Source: Chloroflexota bacterium
GTDB lineage: Bacteria > Chloroflexota > Anaerolineae > Aggregatilineales > UBA2796
Length of the DNA: 64,000 nt
Direction of reading: 5' to 3'
NCBI GenBank assembly: GCA_021325095.1
Contig: JAJPHV010000018.1
Location: 1 to 64,000, forward strand
Part shown: one piece after another, positions 25,260-34,466 of the stretch
Layout: every line of letters begins with the position of its first letter
How positions within the stretch are numbered: position 1 is the stretch's first letter
The notes under the pieces: generated by a model
What the model was told of the DNA's origin: nothing
What the model saw: the letters and a program-made list of their open reading frames with translations, nothing else
Database searches by the model: none
Translations under genes and position numbers: made by a program

Positions 25260-27591
25260 TCAGCTTGTTCGTGCCCACATCCTGGTTCATGGTGCGGTAC
25301 AGGGTGTTGGCTTCCGCCCCTTCATCTACCGTCTGGCGTCGGAACTGGGCGTTACCGGAAGGGTCAATAACTCGTCGCAGGGCGTGGTCATCGAGGCGGA
25401 GGGTGCCCCCGACACGCTGGAATCGTTTGTGGTGCGCATCCAGCAGGACAAACCGCCGCGCGCGATCATCCACTCGCTCGAATGTGCTTACCTCACGCCG
25501 CTGGGCTACACAGACTTCGAGATTCAGCATAGCGATGCTTCCGGCACAAAGACTGCGCTGATCCTGCCCGACATCGCCACCTGCCCGGACTGCCTGCGGG
25601 AGTTGTTCGATCCGGCCAACCGCCGCTATCTGTACCCTTTCACGAACTGCACCAACTGCGGCCCGCGCTTCAGCATCATCGAGGCGCTGCCCTATGATCG
25701 GCCTAACACAACCATGCAGCGCTTCGGCATGTGTGACGAGTGCCGCGCCGAATACGAGAATCCGTTGGATCGGCGTTTCCACGCGCAGCCAAATGCCTGC
25801 CCGGTCTGTGGCCCGCAGCTTGCGCTCCGGGATCAGGCCGGGAAAATGCAGTCGTTGCGGCACGAGGCGCTTCTCCGCGCAGCAGAGGCCATTCGGCGGG
25901 GCGAGATCGTGGCCGTCAAGGGCCTGGGTGGGTTTCACCTGATCGTCGATGCGCATAACCAGGACGCCGTACAGCGCCTGCGACAGCGCAAGCACCGCGA
26001 AGAAAAGCCCTTCGCGGTCATGTGTCCCACCCTGGATAGCGTGCGGGCACTCTGCGAGCTGTCTGAGCTGGAGGCGCAACTGCTGTCTTCGGCGGAAGCG
26101 CCGATTGTGCTGCTGCGGAGGAAAGGGGGAGCCGCTCTTGCCACTGCCGTTGCGCCGGGCAATCCCAACCTGGGCGTGATGCTGCCCTATACACCACTGC
26201 ACCACCTGTTGATGCGCGAACTGGGCTTCCCTGTCGTCGCCACCAGCGGCAACCTTTCCGACGAGCCGATCTGCACTGACGAGGACGAAGCGTTGGTGCG
26301 CCTGGGCGGCATTGCCGATCTGTTCCTGGTGCATGACCGGCCCATCGCCCGACACAGTGACGATTCGGTGGTGCGTGTTGTAGCGGGACGCGAACAGATC
26401 GTGCGCCGGGCACGAGGTTACGCGCCGCTGCCCATTCATCTCAAAACACCGCTTCCATCGATCATTGCCGTCGGCGCACATCTCAAGAACACAATCGCGG
26501 CTTCGGTAGGTACGGAAGTGTTCGTCAGCCAGCACATCGGCGACCTGGATACGGTGCAGACGCTTGACGCTTTCAAAAGGACGCTGGCCGATTTTCAACG
26601 GTTGTACAACCTGGAGCCTGCAGCCATCGCCTGCGACCTGCATCCCGATTACCTCTCCACGCAGTCTGCGCGTTGTCTGGCCGAGGAGGCCCAATTGCCG
26701 CTGATACAGGTGCAGCACCATTATGCGCACGTGCTGGCCTGCATGGCCGACAACGACCTGGAAGGATCGGCGCTGGGTGTGTCGTGGGATGGCACGGGTT
26801 ATGGCCTGGATGGGACGGTCTGGGGTGGTGAGTTCTTGCTCGTGGACGACGTGACGTTCAGCCGTGTGGCTCACCTGCGCACGTTCTGTTTGCCCGGCGG
26901 CGATAAGGCCGTCAAGGAGCCGAGACGTACTGCGCTTGGCCTGCTGTACGAACTGTTTGGCGATGATCTGTTCGGCGCGCCGGAACTGGCGGGGCTGGCT
27001 GTGGCGCGGGCTTTCACGGCAACCGAGCTGGCGAGCCTGCGCACCATGCTGGTGAAGGGCTTGAATGCGCCGCGCACGTCCAGCGCCGGGCGCCTGTTTG
27101 ATGCGATTGCCGCCATTACGAGCCTCCGCCAGCGCATCCACTTTGAGGGACAGGCGGCAATGGAGCTTGAGTTTGCACTGGACGGCGTGAAGATGGATGT
27201 GTATTACGGGTTTAACCTCACCCCCCAACCCCCTCTCCGCTTCGCAGAGAGGGGGAGAGAAGGGGCAGGGGGTGAGGTTCCCCTGGTCATCGATTGGGAG
27301 CCGCTCGTCCGGGGCGTGCTGGCGGATATGGCAAACAAGACGCCGCTCGGCATGATTTCGGCTCGCTTCCACAATACGTTGGCGGAGATGGTGGTGGCGG
27401 TGGCGCAGAAAGTGGGAGAGTCAAGGGTTGTGCTGACGGGTGGCTGTTTCCAGAACAAATACCTGGCGGAGCGAACGGTTGATCGGCTGCGCCAGGCAGG
27501 CTTTGAAGCGTACTGGCATCGCCAGATTCCGGCCAACGATGGTGGCATTGCGCCAGGGCAGATCATGGCAGCGGCACGGGTACTGAGATAA
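25222..27591 (+). CDS. hypF: Carbamoyltransferase HypF
   Basis: HypF makes the thiocarbamate on HypE that becomes the cyanide ligand of the NiFe centre. The 789-residue protein has the full order of domains. The acylphosphatase domain comes first (HGAVQGVGFRPFIYRLASEL, VTGRVNNSSQGV). Two zinc fingers follow (CPDCLRELFDP ... NCTNCGPRF, then CDECRAEYENP ... CPVCGP), and then a YrdC domain (AIRRGEIVAVKGLGGFHL). The Kae1-like domain ends the protein (QVQHHYAHVLACMADN, VSWDGTGYG, VLTGGCFQN). Residues 665-686 (FAERGREGAGG region) are encoded by a 66-bp GC-rich palindromic repeat inserted in frame, within a weakly conserved loop of the Kae1 domain. The start overlaps hypA. Confidence 0.93.
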   Translation: METVYAPKTHSSDQLVRAHILVHGAVQGVGFRPFIYRLASELGVTGRVNNSSQGVVIEAEGAPDTLESFVVRIQQDKPPRAIIHSLECAYLTPLGYTDFEIQHSDASGTKTALILPDIATCPDCLRELFDPANRRYLYPFTNCTNCGPRFSIIEALPYDRPNTTMQRFGMCDECRAEYENPLDRRFHAQPNACPVCGPQLALRDQAGKMQSLRHEALLRAAEAIRRGEIVAVKGLGGFHLIVDAHNQDAVQRLRQRKHREEKPFAVMCPTLDSVRALCELSELEAQLLSSAEAPIVLLRRKGGAALATAVAPGNPNLGVMLPYTPLHHLLMRELGFPVVATSGNLSDEPICTDEDEALVRLGGIADLFLVHDRPIARHSDDSVVRVVAGREQIVRRARGYAPLPIHLKTPLPSIIAVGAHLKNTIAASVGTEVFVSQHIGDLDTVQTLDAFKRTLADFQRLYNLEPAAIACDLHPDYLSTQSARCLAEEAQLPLIQVQHHYAHVLACMADNDLEGSALGVSWDGTGYGLDGTVWGGEFLLVDDVTFSRVAHLRTFCLPGGDKAVKEPRRTALGLLYELFGDDLFGAPELAGLAVARAFTATELASLRTMLVKGLNAPRTSSAGRLFDAIAAITSLRQRIHFEGQAAMELEFALDGVKMDVYYGFNLTPQPPLRFAERGREGAGGEVPLVIDWEPLVRGVLADMANKTPLGMISARFHNTLAEMVVAVAQKVGESRVVLTGGCFQNKYLAERTVDRLRQAGFEAYWHRQIPANDGGIAPGQIMAAARVLR
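27214..27279. repeat. GC-rich palindromic repeat, copy 3, inside hypF
   Basis: AACCTCACCCCCCAACCCCC opens and GGGGTGAGGTT closes this 66-bp imperfect palindrome. The core is CTCTCCGCTTCGCAGAGAG. Sixty-six bases are 22 codons, so the hypF frame is preserved. The same unit is intergenic elsewhere in the window. Confidence 0.85.
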
Positions 27592-27603
27592 GGAGAGAGG
27601 GCA

Positions 27604-27891
27604 ATGTGTTTAGCGATACCGGGCAAGATCATCAGTGTGGAAGGCGACGATCCGCTGACGCGGACGGGCCGGATCAACTTTGGCGGCATTGTCAAAGAGG
27701 CCAATCTCGCCTACGTGCCCGATGCCAGACCGGGCGACTACGTGATCGTCCACGTCGGCTTTGCGATCAGCAAACTGGACGAGTCTGAAGCGGCCCGCGT
27801 TTTCGAGTACCTTGACGAAATGGGCGAACTGGGCGAATTGGAAGACGACACAGCAGGCGGCGCGGAGGACAACGCACATGAAGTACATTGA
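27604..27891 (+). CDS. hypC: Hydrogenase assembly chaperone HypC
   Basis: HypC carries the Fe(CN)2CO unit with HypD to the hydrogenase large subunit. The 95-residue product begins [15 protein letters not shown], with the essential Cys2. The OB-like core continues through [20 protein letters not shown] and [10 protein letters not shown]. The C-terminal tail is acidic and longer than in most HypC proteins. It starts 12 bp after hypF with AGGAGAGAG upstream, and its end overlaps hypD by 14 bp. Confidence 0.93.
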   Translation: MCLAIPGKIISVEGDDPLTRTGRINFGGIVKEANLAYVPDARPGDYVIVHVGFAISKLDESEAARVFEYLDEMGELGELEDDTAGGAEDNAHEVH

Positions 27892-28984
27892 CGAATACCG
27901 TGACGCCGCAGCCGCAAAGGAATACGCCGCGATCCTGGCGCGAGTCACCACCAGGCCCTGGACGCTCATGGAAATCTGCGGCGGTCAAACACATGCCATC
28001 ATGAAGTACGGCGTGGACGAACTGCTGCCGCCGGGCGTAACGCTGCTGCATGGCCCGGGTTGCCCGGTGTGCGTGACGGCAGTGGAATTGATCGACAAGG
28101 CTATCGAGATCGCTTCGCGTCCTGACGTTATTTTCTGTTCTTTTGGCGACATGATGCGTGTACCCGGCACAAAGCGCGATCTGCTGTCGGTCAAGGCCAG
28201 CGGCGGCGACGTGCGCATGGTCTACTCACCACTGGATGCGCTCAAGCTGGCGCGTGAATTCCCGGATAAGCAGGTCGTGTTTTTCGCCGTCGGCTTCGAG
28301 ACTACTGCCCCTGCGAACGCGATGGCCGTCTTCCAGGCCGACCAGCAAAAGATCGAGAACTTTTCGGTACTGGTCTCGCACGTGCTGGTTCCCCCGGCGA
28401 TTGAAGCGATCCTCAGTTCGCCCACCAACCGGGTACAGGGTTTCCTGGCAGCAGGGCACGTGTGCACGGTGATGGGCTACACCGAATACGAACCGCTGGC
28501 CCGCAAATATCACGTGCCGATGGTTGTGACGGGCTTCGAGCCGCTGGACATTTTGCAAGGTATCCTGATGTGCGTGCAGCAGTTGGAAGAAGGGCGCGCT
28601 GAGGTCGAAAATCAGTATAGCCGGTCCGTGCGGCGCGAAGGCAACCAACCCGCGCAAAAATTGATCCGCGAGGTGTTCCGTGTCGTGCCGCGCAAATGGC
28701 GCGGCATCGGGCAGATCGACCAGAGCGGGCTGGGGCTGGCCGAGCGCTACGCCCGGTTCGACGCCGAACAACGTTTCGGCGTGGCCGACCAGACCGTCGA
28801 AGAGTCATCGGAGTGCATCAGCGGCCTGATCTTGCAGGGCGAGAAAAAACCATTTGAGTGCCCGGCCTTTGGCACGCTTTGCACGCCAGAGCATCCGCTT
28901 GGCGCGACGATGGTTTCCTCGGAGGGGGCGTGCGCAGCCTACTATCGCTACCGCCGCGTGGCCGCGAAGGAGGCACGGATATGA
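27878..28984 (+). CDS. hypD: Hydrogenase formation protein HypD
   Basis: HypD is the iron-sulphur scaffold on which the Fe(CN)2CO centre is built. The 368-residue protein has [20 protein letters not shown] with the first key Cys and [18 protein letters not shown] with the CPVC pair. [16 protein letters not shown] and [20 protein letters not shown] match the other two lobes. C-terminal Cys residues in [29 protein letters not shown] bind the 4Fe-4S cluster. The start follows CGGAGGA inside the end of hypC; its stop overlaps hypE (ATGA). Confidence 0.94.
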   Translation: MKYIDEYRDAAAAKEYAAILARVTTRPWTLMEICGGQTHAIMKYGVDELLPPGVTLLHGPGCPVCVTAVELIDKAIEIASRPDVIFCSFGDMMRVPGTKRDLLSVKASGGDVRMVYSPLDALKLAREFPDKQVVFFAVGFETTAPANAMAVFQADQQKIENFSVLVSHVLVPPAIEAILSSPTNRVQGFLAAGHVCTVMGYTEYEPLARKYHVPMVVTGFEPLDILQGILMCVQQLEEGRAEVENQYSRSVRREGNQPAQKLIREVFRVVPRKWRGIGQIDQSGLGLAERYARFDAEQRFGVADQTVEESSECISGLILQGEKKPFECPAFGTLCTPEHPLGATMVSSEGACAAYYRYRRVAAKEARI

Positions 28985-30054
28985 ACATTGCGACAGGTAG
29001 TGTGACAGAACAGGAATTTTCGATGACATGCCCCGTACCGATTTCGCAGTATCCGAACGTGCTGCTGGCGCACGGCAGCGGCGGCACGCTGATGCACAGG
29101 TTGATCGAGCAGTTGATCATCCCGTCCTTTGGCAATCCACTGTTGGAAGAGCGGCACGACGGTGTTGTCTTCCAGTTGGGTGACGTGAAACTGGCCTTCA
29201 CGACGGACTCCTACGTGGTGCGCCCGATCTTCTTCCCTGGTGGGGACATCGGCCACTTGGCGGTGAACGGGACGGTCAATGACCTGGCAATGTGCGGCGC
29301 ACGCCCGCTGTTCCTGAGCGCTGGCCTGATCCTGGAAGAGGGCTTGCCGATGGACACCCTGCGGCGGGTGCTGGCTTCGATGCAGCAGGCGGCGCAGGCG
29401 GCCAATGTCCAGATCGTGACGGGCGATACCAAAGTCGTGGACAAGGGCAAAGGCGACGGCATTTTCGTCAACACGGCGGGTATCGGCATTGTCGAGCATT
29501 CACAGACGATCTCGCCAGGCAGTGTGCGCCCGGGCGATGCCATCCTGTTGAGCGGCGACATTGGCCGTCATGGGATCGCCATCATGGCTGTGCGCGAAGG
29601 GCTGGCCTTCGAGAGCACCATCGAAAGCGACTGTGCACCGCTAGCCGAACCGGCACTGCGGCTGCTGGCCGAAGGCATCCGCGTCCGTTGTATGCGCGAT
29701 CTGACACGCGGCGGGCTGGCGAGCGCGCTGGTCGAAATTGCCGAAGCCGCCCGACTCCACGTCGAAATCGAAGAGGCGGCGATCCCCTTGCGCGAGGATG
29801 TTCAGGGCGCTTGTGAAATCCTGGGCTTTGACCCGCTGTACGTCGCCAACGAAGGCCGTTTCGTGGTGTTTGTGGATGCGAACGACGCCGAACGTGCGCA
29901 GGCCATCCTGCGCCAGTTCCCGGTCAGCGAGAACGCCAGCCTGATCGGGCGCGTTTCCGAGGGCGAGGCCGGACTGGTCACGATGAAGAGCAAGATCGGC
30001 GTGAGCCGCATCGTGGATATGTTGAGCGGGGAGCAGTTGCCCCGGATTTGTTGA
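28981..30054 (+). CDS. hypE: Carbamoyl dehydratase HypE
   Basis: HypE dehydrates its C-terminal thiocarbamate to thiocyanate, the source of cyanide ligands. The 357-residue protein ends in LPRIC, the invariant C-terminal Cys that HypF modifies. ATP-binding PurM-like motifs include [46 protein letters not shown] and [16 protein letters not shown]. It closes the hypAFCDE operon. Eleven or so extra residues precede the usual start near [10 protein letters not shown] palindromic repeat stands directly after the stop. Confidence 0.94.
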   Translation: MNIATGSVTEQEFSMTCPVPISQYPNVLLAHGSGGTLMHRLIEQLIIPSFGNPLLEERHDGVVFQLGDVKLAFTTDSYVVRPIFFPGGDIGHLAVNGTVNDLAMCGARPLFLSAGLILEEGLPMDTLRRVLASMQQAAQAANVQIVTGDTKVVDKGKGDGIFVNTAGIGIVEHSQTISPGSVRPGDAILLSGDIGRHGIAIMAVREGLAFESTIESDCAPLAEPALRLLAEGIRVRCMRDLTRGGLASALVEIAEAARLHVEIEEAAIPLREDVQGACEILGFDPLYVANEGRFVVFVDANDAERAQAILRQFPVSENASLIGRVSEGEAGLVTMKSKIGVSRIVDMLSGEQLPRIC

Positions 30055-30055
30055 T

Positions 30056-30092
30056 CTCACCCCCTGGCCCCTCTCCGCTACGCAGAGGGGGG
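30056..30092. repeat. GC-rich palindromic repeat, copy 4
   Basis: CTCACCCCCTGGCCCCTCTC followed by CGCTACGCAGAGGGGGG sits in the 58-bp gap between the convergent hypE and comEC genes. It may act as a transcription barrier for both. Confidence 0.75.
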
Positions 30093-30112
30093 AAAACAAT
30101 GCCAAATCTTGA

Positions 30113-32482
30113 TCAGCGCTGCGCGGTGCTGATGAATAGCTGGAGACCGTCTGTCGCAATGTCGATGGTTCCTTGCAGATCGGTGCGATAGACGGCGATG
30201 TCTCGCTGGCGCAACTCGCTCAGGACTTTGCCCGATGGCTGCGCGCCCGGATTGCCCTGCTCGGCTTCGACGATCACTACCTGGGGCGAGACGGCGTTCA
30301 AGAGCGCTGGCGGGTTCTGCTTTTCGCCACCGTTGGACGGCAGTTGAAGCACGGTTGCACCCAGATATTGTCGAGACGTGAGCAGCGAATAGGCAGCCCG
30401 CGCCGACAGATCGGACGTGAGCAAGAACGAGGCGTTGCCATAGGCGAGCCGGAGCACCAGCGGCGCATCGTTCGCTTTGTCGTCTTTGCCGGGCGCGCTG
30501 ATCGGGCCGACAATCTCGATGTGCACGCCGTCATCGGTTTCGAGCCGGTAGCCCGTCGTCAGGCGAACGTGCCCGATCTTGGCGATGGCGGTTTGTAGAG
30601 CAGTGTAAGTCGTATCAGTGCTTTCCTGCCCGTTGCTGACAACCTGGCGGATGGTGTAGCGCTCGAACAGCGGCGGCAGCGCGGCAATCGTCGTCCGCGA
30701 CGGTTCGGTGACGAACAACAAATCCAGGTCGCTCTTGTAGAAAGGCAGCCGATCCCCAAGCGCCGTTTTGAGCCGGGTCGGGTTCTCGCCGCCGTCGATC
30801 AGGAAATGGGCGCCACGCGGCGTCTGGATCAGCACCGCGTTGCCCTGCCCGACGGACAGGAACCAGACGTGCAGTTTCCCATCCGGGCGTGACAAGACCA
30901 TTGCCCACAGCAGCCCAGCCACCGCCAGGCCAAGCAGCGCGGTGGCTGGCGCGGTGACATGGCGCCGGATGCGCTCGATAAGTTGAGTGCGGCGATCTCC
31001 GGGCTGGCTGAGGATGGCGGTCATGGCAAACAGAGCCACGTAATAGCCGGCAACAACAGCAGGCTCAAGGGTAATCGGAACCGACGCGCCCGGCAACTGC
31101 GCGGCAGCACGAATGATCGCCAGCGTGTAGGAGACGGGAATGCCGACCAGCCAGGCCAGCACTTGCCCGGCAGGGAGCCAGATCGTCCCGGCAGTCAGGG
31201 TGAGAATGCCCAGCGACATGATGGGCGGCTGCGCCGGGATGACCAGGACGTTCACCAGGAACGAAATGGCTGAAAAACGCCCGAACAGCCAAAAGATCAG
31301 CGGGAGGGTGGTGATCTGCGCGGCCAGTGTGATGAGCACCGCGTCGGAGATAATGGCAACGACGCGCCGGGCCGTTTCTGCGGCGAAGAGGCGGCTGATG
31401 ATCCGTTCGGCAAAACGGGTCAGCGGTTCGGTGTACAGGATCAGACCGAGTGTAGCGGCAGCGCTCAGAATCAGGCCCAGATCAAAGAGTGTACCGGGAT
31501 TCAGCGCGGTCATAAACCAGGTCGAGGCCGCCAGCGCCGTCAGCGCATCGCTACGGCGGCCAAAACGCTGCGCAATGATCGCCAGTGCCCCCATGATAGC
31601 GGCCCGCACAACGGAAGGACTCGCGCCGACGAAGACCGTATATAGGCCAATGCCGATCAGCATCAGGATCGCCGCCAGCCGCTTATCCGCCAGCCGGCCA
31701 AAGATCGCCATGAGCAGCCCGGCCACGATGGTGATGTTCGAGCCGGAGATGGCGATGATGTGCGATGTCCCCGTCGTGTTGAAGGCCTCCGTAATTTCTG
31801 GGGCCAGATCATCTTGATTGCCTAACAAAATCCCCGTCAATAGGGCCGATTGGGGGCTGGGCAGCAGGCGCGTAATGAGTCCGTGCGAATGTTGTTTGAT
31901 GTCGAAGAAGGCGGCGAGAATCGGGCTGCCCTGATCACGTTCCAGGCGGGTGATCTTCGAATAGGGCACGTAGGTATACACGCCGCTGCGCGCCAGATAG
32001 TCACGGTAGGAAAAGGTGTCGAAAACGGGCGGCGTGGTCGGCAGACCCTGAATCTGGATTGTGTCGCCGTAGGCAAGGCCGCTGTAGCGCGGCGCGCTGA
32101 CCAACGCCAGCCCATGCACCGGCATCGGCTGCTGGTTGCCGCGCCGGATGGACTGCATTTCGACGCGAAGCCGGATGTCCCGATCACGCACATCCGGTTC
32201 GGCCACGACCAGGCCGATCATTTCGGCAAACCCGCGATCATTGTAGTAGGCCAGACTGCCCTTGTCGTTGAAGTCGGGCGTGCTCAACATAACACGCCAG
32301 AGGCCCAGGCCCAGCGCAATGACGCACAACCCGATCTGGCGAAGGGCGGAGTCGCGGCGCATCAGGGCGGTGAGTGCTGCACCCGCCGCCGCGATCCACA
32401 ACCCGGCAGGCAGTACGGCGCGCGAGGAAAAGGCCAGGGCGATTCCGGCGGCCCAGGCCAGGGCCATGTAAAAGAGAGTCAT
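30113..32482 (-). CDS. comEC: ComEC/Rec2 DNA-uptake channel with degenerate metallo-beta-lactamase domain
   Basis: ComEC forms the inner-membrane channel for transforming DNA. The 789-residue protein has N-terminal helices and an OB-like DUF4131 region. The Competence domain follows (ALLTGILLGNQDDLAPEITE, NTTGTSHIIAISGSN), with many membrane helices. The C-terminal region (WFLSVGQGNAVLIQTPRG, FLIDGGE) is recognisably the beta-lactamase-like domain, but its metal site is gone. The THPxxDH-type motif reads TEPSRTTIAAL, and the later HHGS motif reads PSNGGEKQ. The usual DVGQGD is SVGQGN. The channel part looks intact; nuclease activity of this domain is unlikely. cmk lies upstream on the same strand with a 16-bp gap. 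Confidence 0.9.
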   Translation of the reverse strand: MTLFYMALAWAAGIALAFSSRAVLPAGLWIAAAGAALTALMRRDSALRQIGLCVIALGLGLWRVMLSTPDFNDKGSLAYYNDRGFAEMIGLVVAEPDVRDRDIRLRVEMQSIRRGNQQPMPVHGLALVSAPRYSGLAYGDTIQIQGLPTTPPVFDTFSYRDYLARSGVYTYVPYSKITRLERDQGSPILAAFFDIKQHSHGLITRLLPSPQSALLTGILLGNQDDLAPEITEAFNTTGTSHIIAISGSNITIVAGLLMAIFGRLADKRLAAILMLIGIGLYTVFVGASPSVVRAAIMGALAIIAQRFGRRSDALTALAASTWFMTALNPGTLFDLGLILSAAATLGLILYTEPLTRFAERIISRLFAAETARRVVAIISDAVLITLAAQITTLPLIFWLFGRFSAISFLVNVLVIPAQPPIMSLGILTLTAGTIWLPAGQVLAWLVGIPVSYTLAIIRAAAQLPGASVPITLEPAVVAGYYVALFAMTAILSQPGDRRTQLIERIRRHVTAPATALLGLAVAGLLWAMVLSRPDGKLHVWFLSVGQGNAVLIQTPRGAHFLIDGGENPTRLKTALGDRLPFYKSDLDLLFVTEPSRTTIAALPPLFERYTIRQVVSNGQESTDTTYTALQTAIAKIGHVRLTTGYRLETDDGVHIEIVGPISAPGKDDKANDAPLVLRLAYGNASFLLTSDLSARAAYSLLTSRQYLGATVLQLPSNGGEKQNPPALLNAVSPQVVIVEAEQGNPGAQPSGKVLSELRQRDIAVYRTDLQGTIDIATDGLQLFISTAQR

Positions 32483-32498
32483 GGCGTGCCCCGACGCC

Positions 32499-33179
32499 TC
32501 AGTGTGCAGGCTGCCAGTTGAGGATGATCTGCTTCACCTGCCGTATGGCCGACTCGATATCCAGATCGTCGGTGTGGACGTAGGTTGCGTCGGACGGGCG
32601 ACGCAGCGGATCGACCTCGCGCTGGCTGTCGGAGGCGTCCCGACTGCGCAACGACGACAGGATTTCGTCGTAGTTGGCCTGCTGCCCACCGGCGATGCGC
32701 TGTCGGTAGCGGCGCTCGGCTCGCGCTTCGGGTGAGGCATCCAGGTAGATTTTCAGATCGGCCTGCGGCAGGACGACTGTGCCGATGTCGCGCCCGGCCA
32801 TGATCACCGGGCCGCGCGCCGCAAGCTGGCGGTATTTCTCGTTAAGGACAGCGCGCACGCCGCTGATCGCGGAAATACGCGAGACGTTCGCATCTACACC
32901 CGACTGCTGAATGGCCTGGGTCACGTCCTCGCCGTTGAGCAGCACCGCATACTGGTCATGCTGTGGCACAATATCCAGGTTAAGCTGGCTGGTGAGACGA
33001 ATAATGGCCGCGTCGTCTGCATCAAGCAGACCGGCCCGAATCACAGCCAACGTGACAGCGCGATAAAACGCGCCGGTATCGACAAAAAGATAGCCCAGGT
33101 CGCGCGCGACAACCCGGCAGATCGAGCTTTTCCCGGCCCCGGCAGGGCCATCAATCGCCACTGTTCTCGGCAAAGCCAC
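32499..33179 (-). CDS. cmk: Cytidylate kinase
   Basis: Cmk phosphorylates CMP and dCMP with ATP. The 226-residue product starts at GTG (VALPRTVAIDGPAGAGKSS), with AAGGGA upstream. Residues before that are not conserved in the family. The P-loop is GPAGAGKSS, followed by FVDTGAFYRAVTLAV, VTQAIQQSGVDANVSRISA, and GRDIGTVVLPQADLKIYLDA with the ARAERRYRQ lid. The length fits the family. It is co-oriented with comEC and may share its transcript. Confidence 0.93.
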   Translation of the reverse strand: MALPRTVAIDGPAGAGKSSICRVVARDLGYLFVDTGAFYRAVTLAVIRAGLLDADDAAIIRLTSQLNLDIVPQHDQYAVLLNGEDVTQAIQQSGVDANVSRISAISGVRAVLNEKYRQLAARGPVIMAGRDIGTVVLPQADLKIYLDASPEARAERRYRQRIAGGQQANYDEILSSLRSRDASDSQREVDPLRRPSDATYVHTDDLDIESAIRQVKQIILNWQPAH

Positions 33180-33264
33180 ACGTATCCCTTTCGCAGAGGC
33201 AAGCGTATTTATGCTGCACAACCTAATGATACCCAAGCGAATACGTGAACGGGCAAGGGGTTGG

Positions 33265-33298
33265 CCTCACCCCTGGCCCCTTTCCAGTTGGAGTGAGG
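33265..33298. repeat. GC-rich palindromic repeat, divergent copy 5
   Basis: CCTCACCCCTGGCCCCTTTC and GGAGTGAGG retain the outer arms of the repeat, while the central CGC...GCAGAG core is lost. Confidence 0.5.
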
Positions 33299-33315
33299 AG
33301 AAAAGGTGGTTAGCC

Positions 33316-33341
33316 TGATCGCCTGATTAACAGGCGGATCA
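33316..33341. other. Hairpin in the gap upstream of cmk
   Basis: CTGATCGCCTG and CAGGCGGATCAG pair around ATTAA with one bulged base. No T-run follows on either strand, so its role (operator or weak terminator of the small ORF) is unclear. Confidence 0.4.
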
Positions 33342-33478
33342 GATGTCATAACTTTGTTAATAATCCGCCGTAAGCTCCGGGCAGGATGCAGTCTGAAAAG
33401 CATGTTAGCACAGATGTTCTGATGTGTCAAGGACTGCAAGTGTGCTTTCCAGAGAACGTGGTCTACAAAACCCGGCAG

Positions 33479-33760
33479 CTACAGGGACAGGATGGTCTCC
33501 TGGAACAGGCCGAGCACGATAAAGAACGGAAGGCCCGTAACGATGGCTTCCCGCCACAGCAGATCGATCTGCTGCTCGCGGAAGACGCGGAAGCGCGGCG
33601 CAACGCCAGCCAGCAGAATACTGATGATGACCAGCGCCGGGAGAACGTAGAGCGTGGCCGTCTCTAGACAAGTCAGGGCAGCGCTGGCTACGGCGTCGGG
33701 GTGGTGATGGGCGCCTTGCTGCAATCGCCATCGGCGGAGGTGTAGGCAGCGCTGACCCAA
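33479..33760 (-). CDS. Small two-span membrane protein (hypothetical)
   Basis: The C-terminal 60 residues form two hydrophobic segments, TLYVLPALVIISILLAGVA and IVTGLPFFIVLGLFQETIL, joined by a basic loop RFRVFREQQIDLLWREA. The pattern is convincing for a small membrane protein. The only ATG (33760) lies 73 bp inside the upstream SH3b gene, and the residues it adds look like an out-of-frame shadow, so the true start may be a nearer non-ATG codon around 33680. Function is unknown. Confidence 0.45.
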   Translation of the reverse strand: MGQRCLHLRRWRLQQGAHHHPDAVASAALTCLETATLYVLPALVIISILLAGVAPRFRVFREQQIDLLWREAIVTGLPFFIVLGLFQETILSL

Positions 33761-34413
33761 CCGGTGGTCGTATTACCACTGCGTTTGACCTGATACCAGG
33801 TCGCGGCGGGGTTGCGCCCAATCACGCTCAGTGCTTCGCCGACCTTGAGCAGAGCCAGGACACGGTAATTCGTCCCTGGCCCGGCGCGCAGGCTCAGGCC
33901 GCTGATGTTGGAGCGCGCGGTGCAGATTGCACCCGCTGCCACGCCCATCGTCGGATTGAAGGAACCCGGATTCTTCAAGTCCGCTTCACTGGCAACCACG
34001 TCGATGGTCAGAGAAACTGGCTCGCTGGCAGCGTTCTGGCTGTAGGCAACCAGTTCCAGCGTGACCGGGCCGGTGTTCGAGGGACGGTAGTTCAGCAGCG
34101 CGGTGAAATCTGGATCGGGGTCGGGTGAGGGCTGGCTGACGACGATCCGGCCCGATTCGTGCATCTCGACGCGGGTGATGCCTACGCTGTCGGTGGCGTG
34201 GACGCGGACGGTTAGCACCTGCTTAACGACAGCCTGCGAGCCGCTGGCCGGCGCCTCGATCACGATCTGCGGGCGCGAGGCGCTGGTGGGCAGGCTGGCG
34301 CTGCCGGCCTGTGTCGGCGCGGGCACAGGGGTTGTGCTCTGCATGAACGGGGCATTGCAGGCCAGTGAGGCCAGCAGTAGAAGGGTGATCGGCAGCAGCG
34401 TTGGACGGCTCAT
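33688..34413 (-). CDS. SH3b-domain lipoprotein
   Basis: The 241-residue protein is exported and lipid-anchored: MSRPTLLPITLLLLASLAC is a signal with lipobox LASLAC. After a Thr/Pro linker comes a bacterial Ig-like domain (IVIEAPASGSQAVVKQVLTV ... RVEMHESGRIV). A C-terminal SH3 domain (SNISGLSLRAGPGTNYRVLA, WYQVKRSGNTTTGWVSAAYT) suggests cell-wall binding. The GAGG Shine-Dalgarno site is supplied by a palindromic repeat placed just upstream. It shares its layout with the next gene at 34467-35621, likely by duplication. Confidence 0.85.
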   Translation of the reverse strand: MSRPTLLPITLLLLASLACNAPFMQSTTPVPAPTQAGSASLPTSASRPQIVIEAPASGSQAVVKQVLTVRVHATDSVGITRVEMHESGRIVVSQPSPDPDPDFTALLNYRPSNTGPVTLELVAYSQNAASEPVSLTIDVVASEADLKNPGSFNPTMGVAAGAICTARSNISGLSLRAGPGTNYRVLALLKVGEALSVIGRNPAATWYQVKRSGNTTTGWVSAAYTSADGDCSKAPITTPTP

Positions 34414-34415
34414 CA

Positions 34416-34458
34416 AACCTCACCCCTTGCCCCCTCTCCGCAAGCAGAGAGGGAGAGT
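34416..34458. repeat. GC-rich palindromic repeat, copy 6
   Basis: AACCTCACCCCTTGCCCCCT then CTCCGCAAGCAGAGAGGGAGAGTG fills the gap between the two SH3b genes. On the minus strand its GTGAGGTTT end lies 3-10 bases before the ATG at 34413 and forms that gene's ribosome binding site. Confidence 0.8.
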
Positions 34459-34466
34459 GTGCGGGG

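Noticed and set aside
25252-27372. A 706-codon open frame on the minus strand opposite hypF
   Set aside because: HypF on the plus strand has all family motifs; the antisense frame is rich in Arg, Gln and His, has no recognisable domain, and is a result of high GC at third positions.
28226-28771. A minus-strand frame opposite hypD
   Set aside because: It is antisense to a strongly conserved gene and has no domain.
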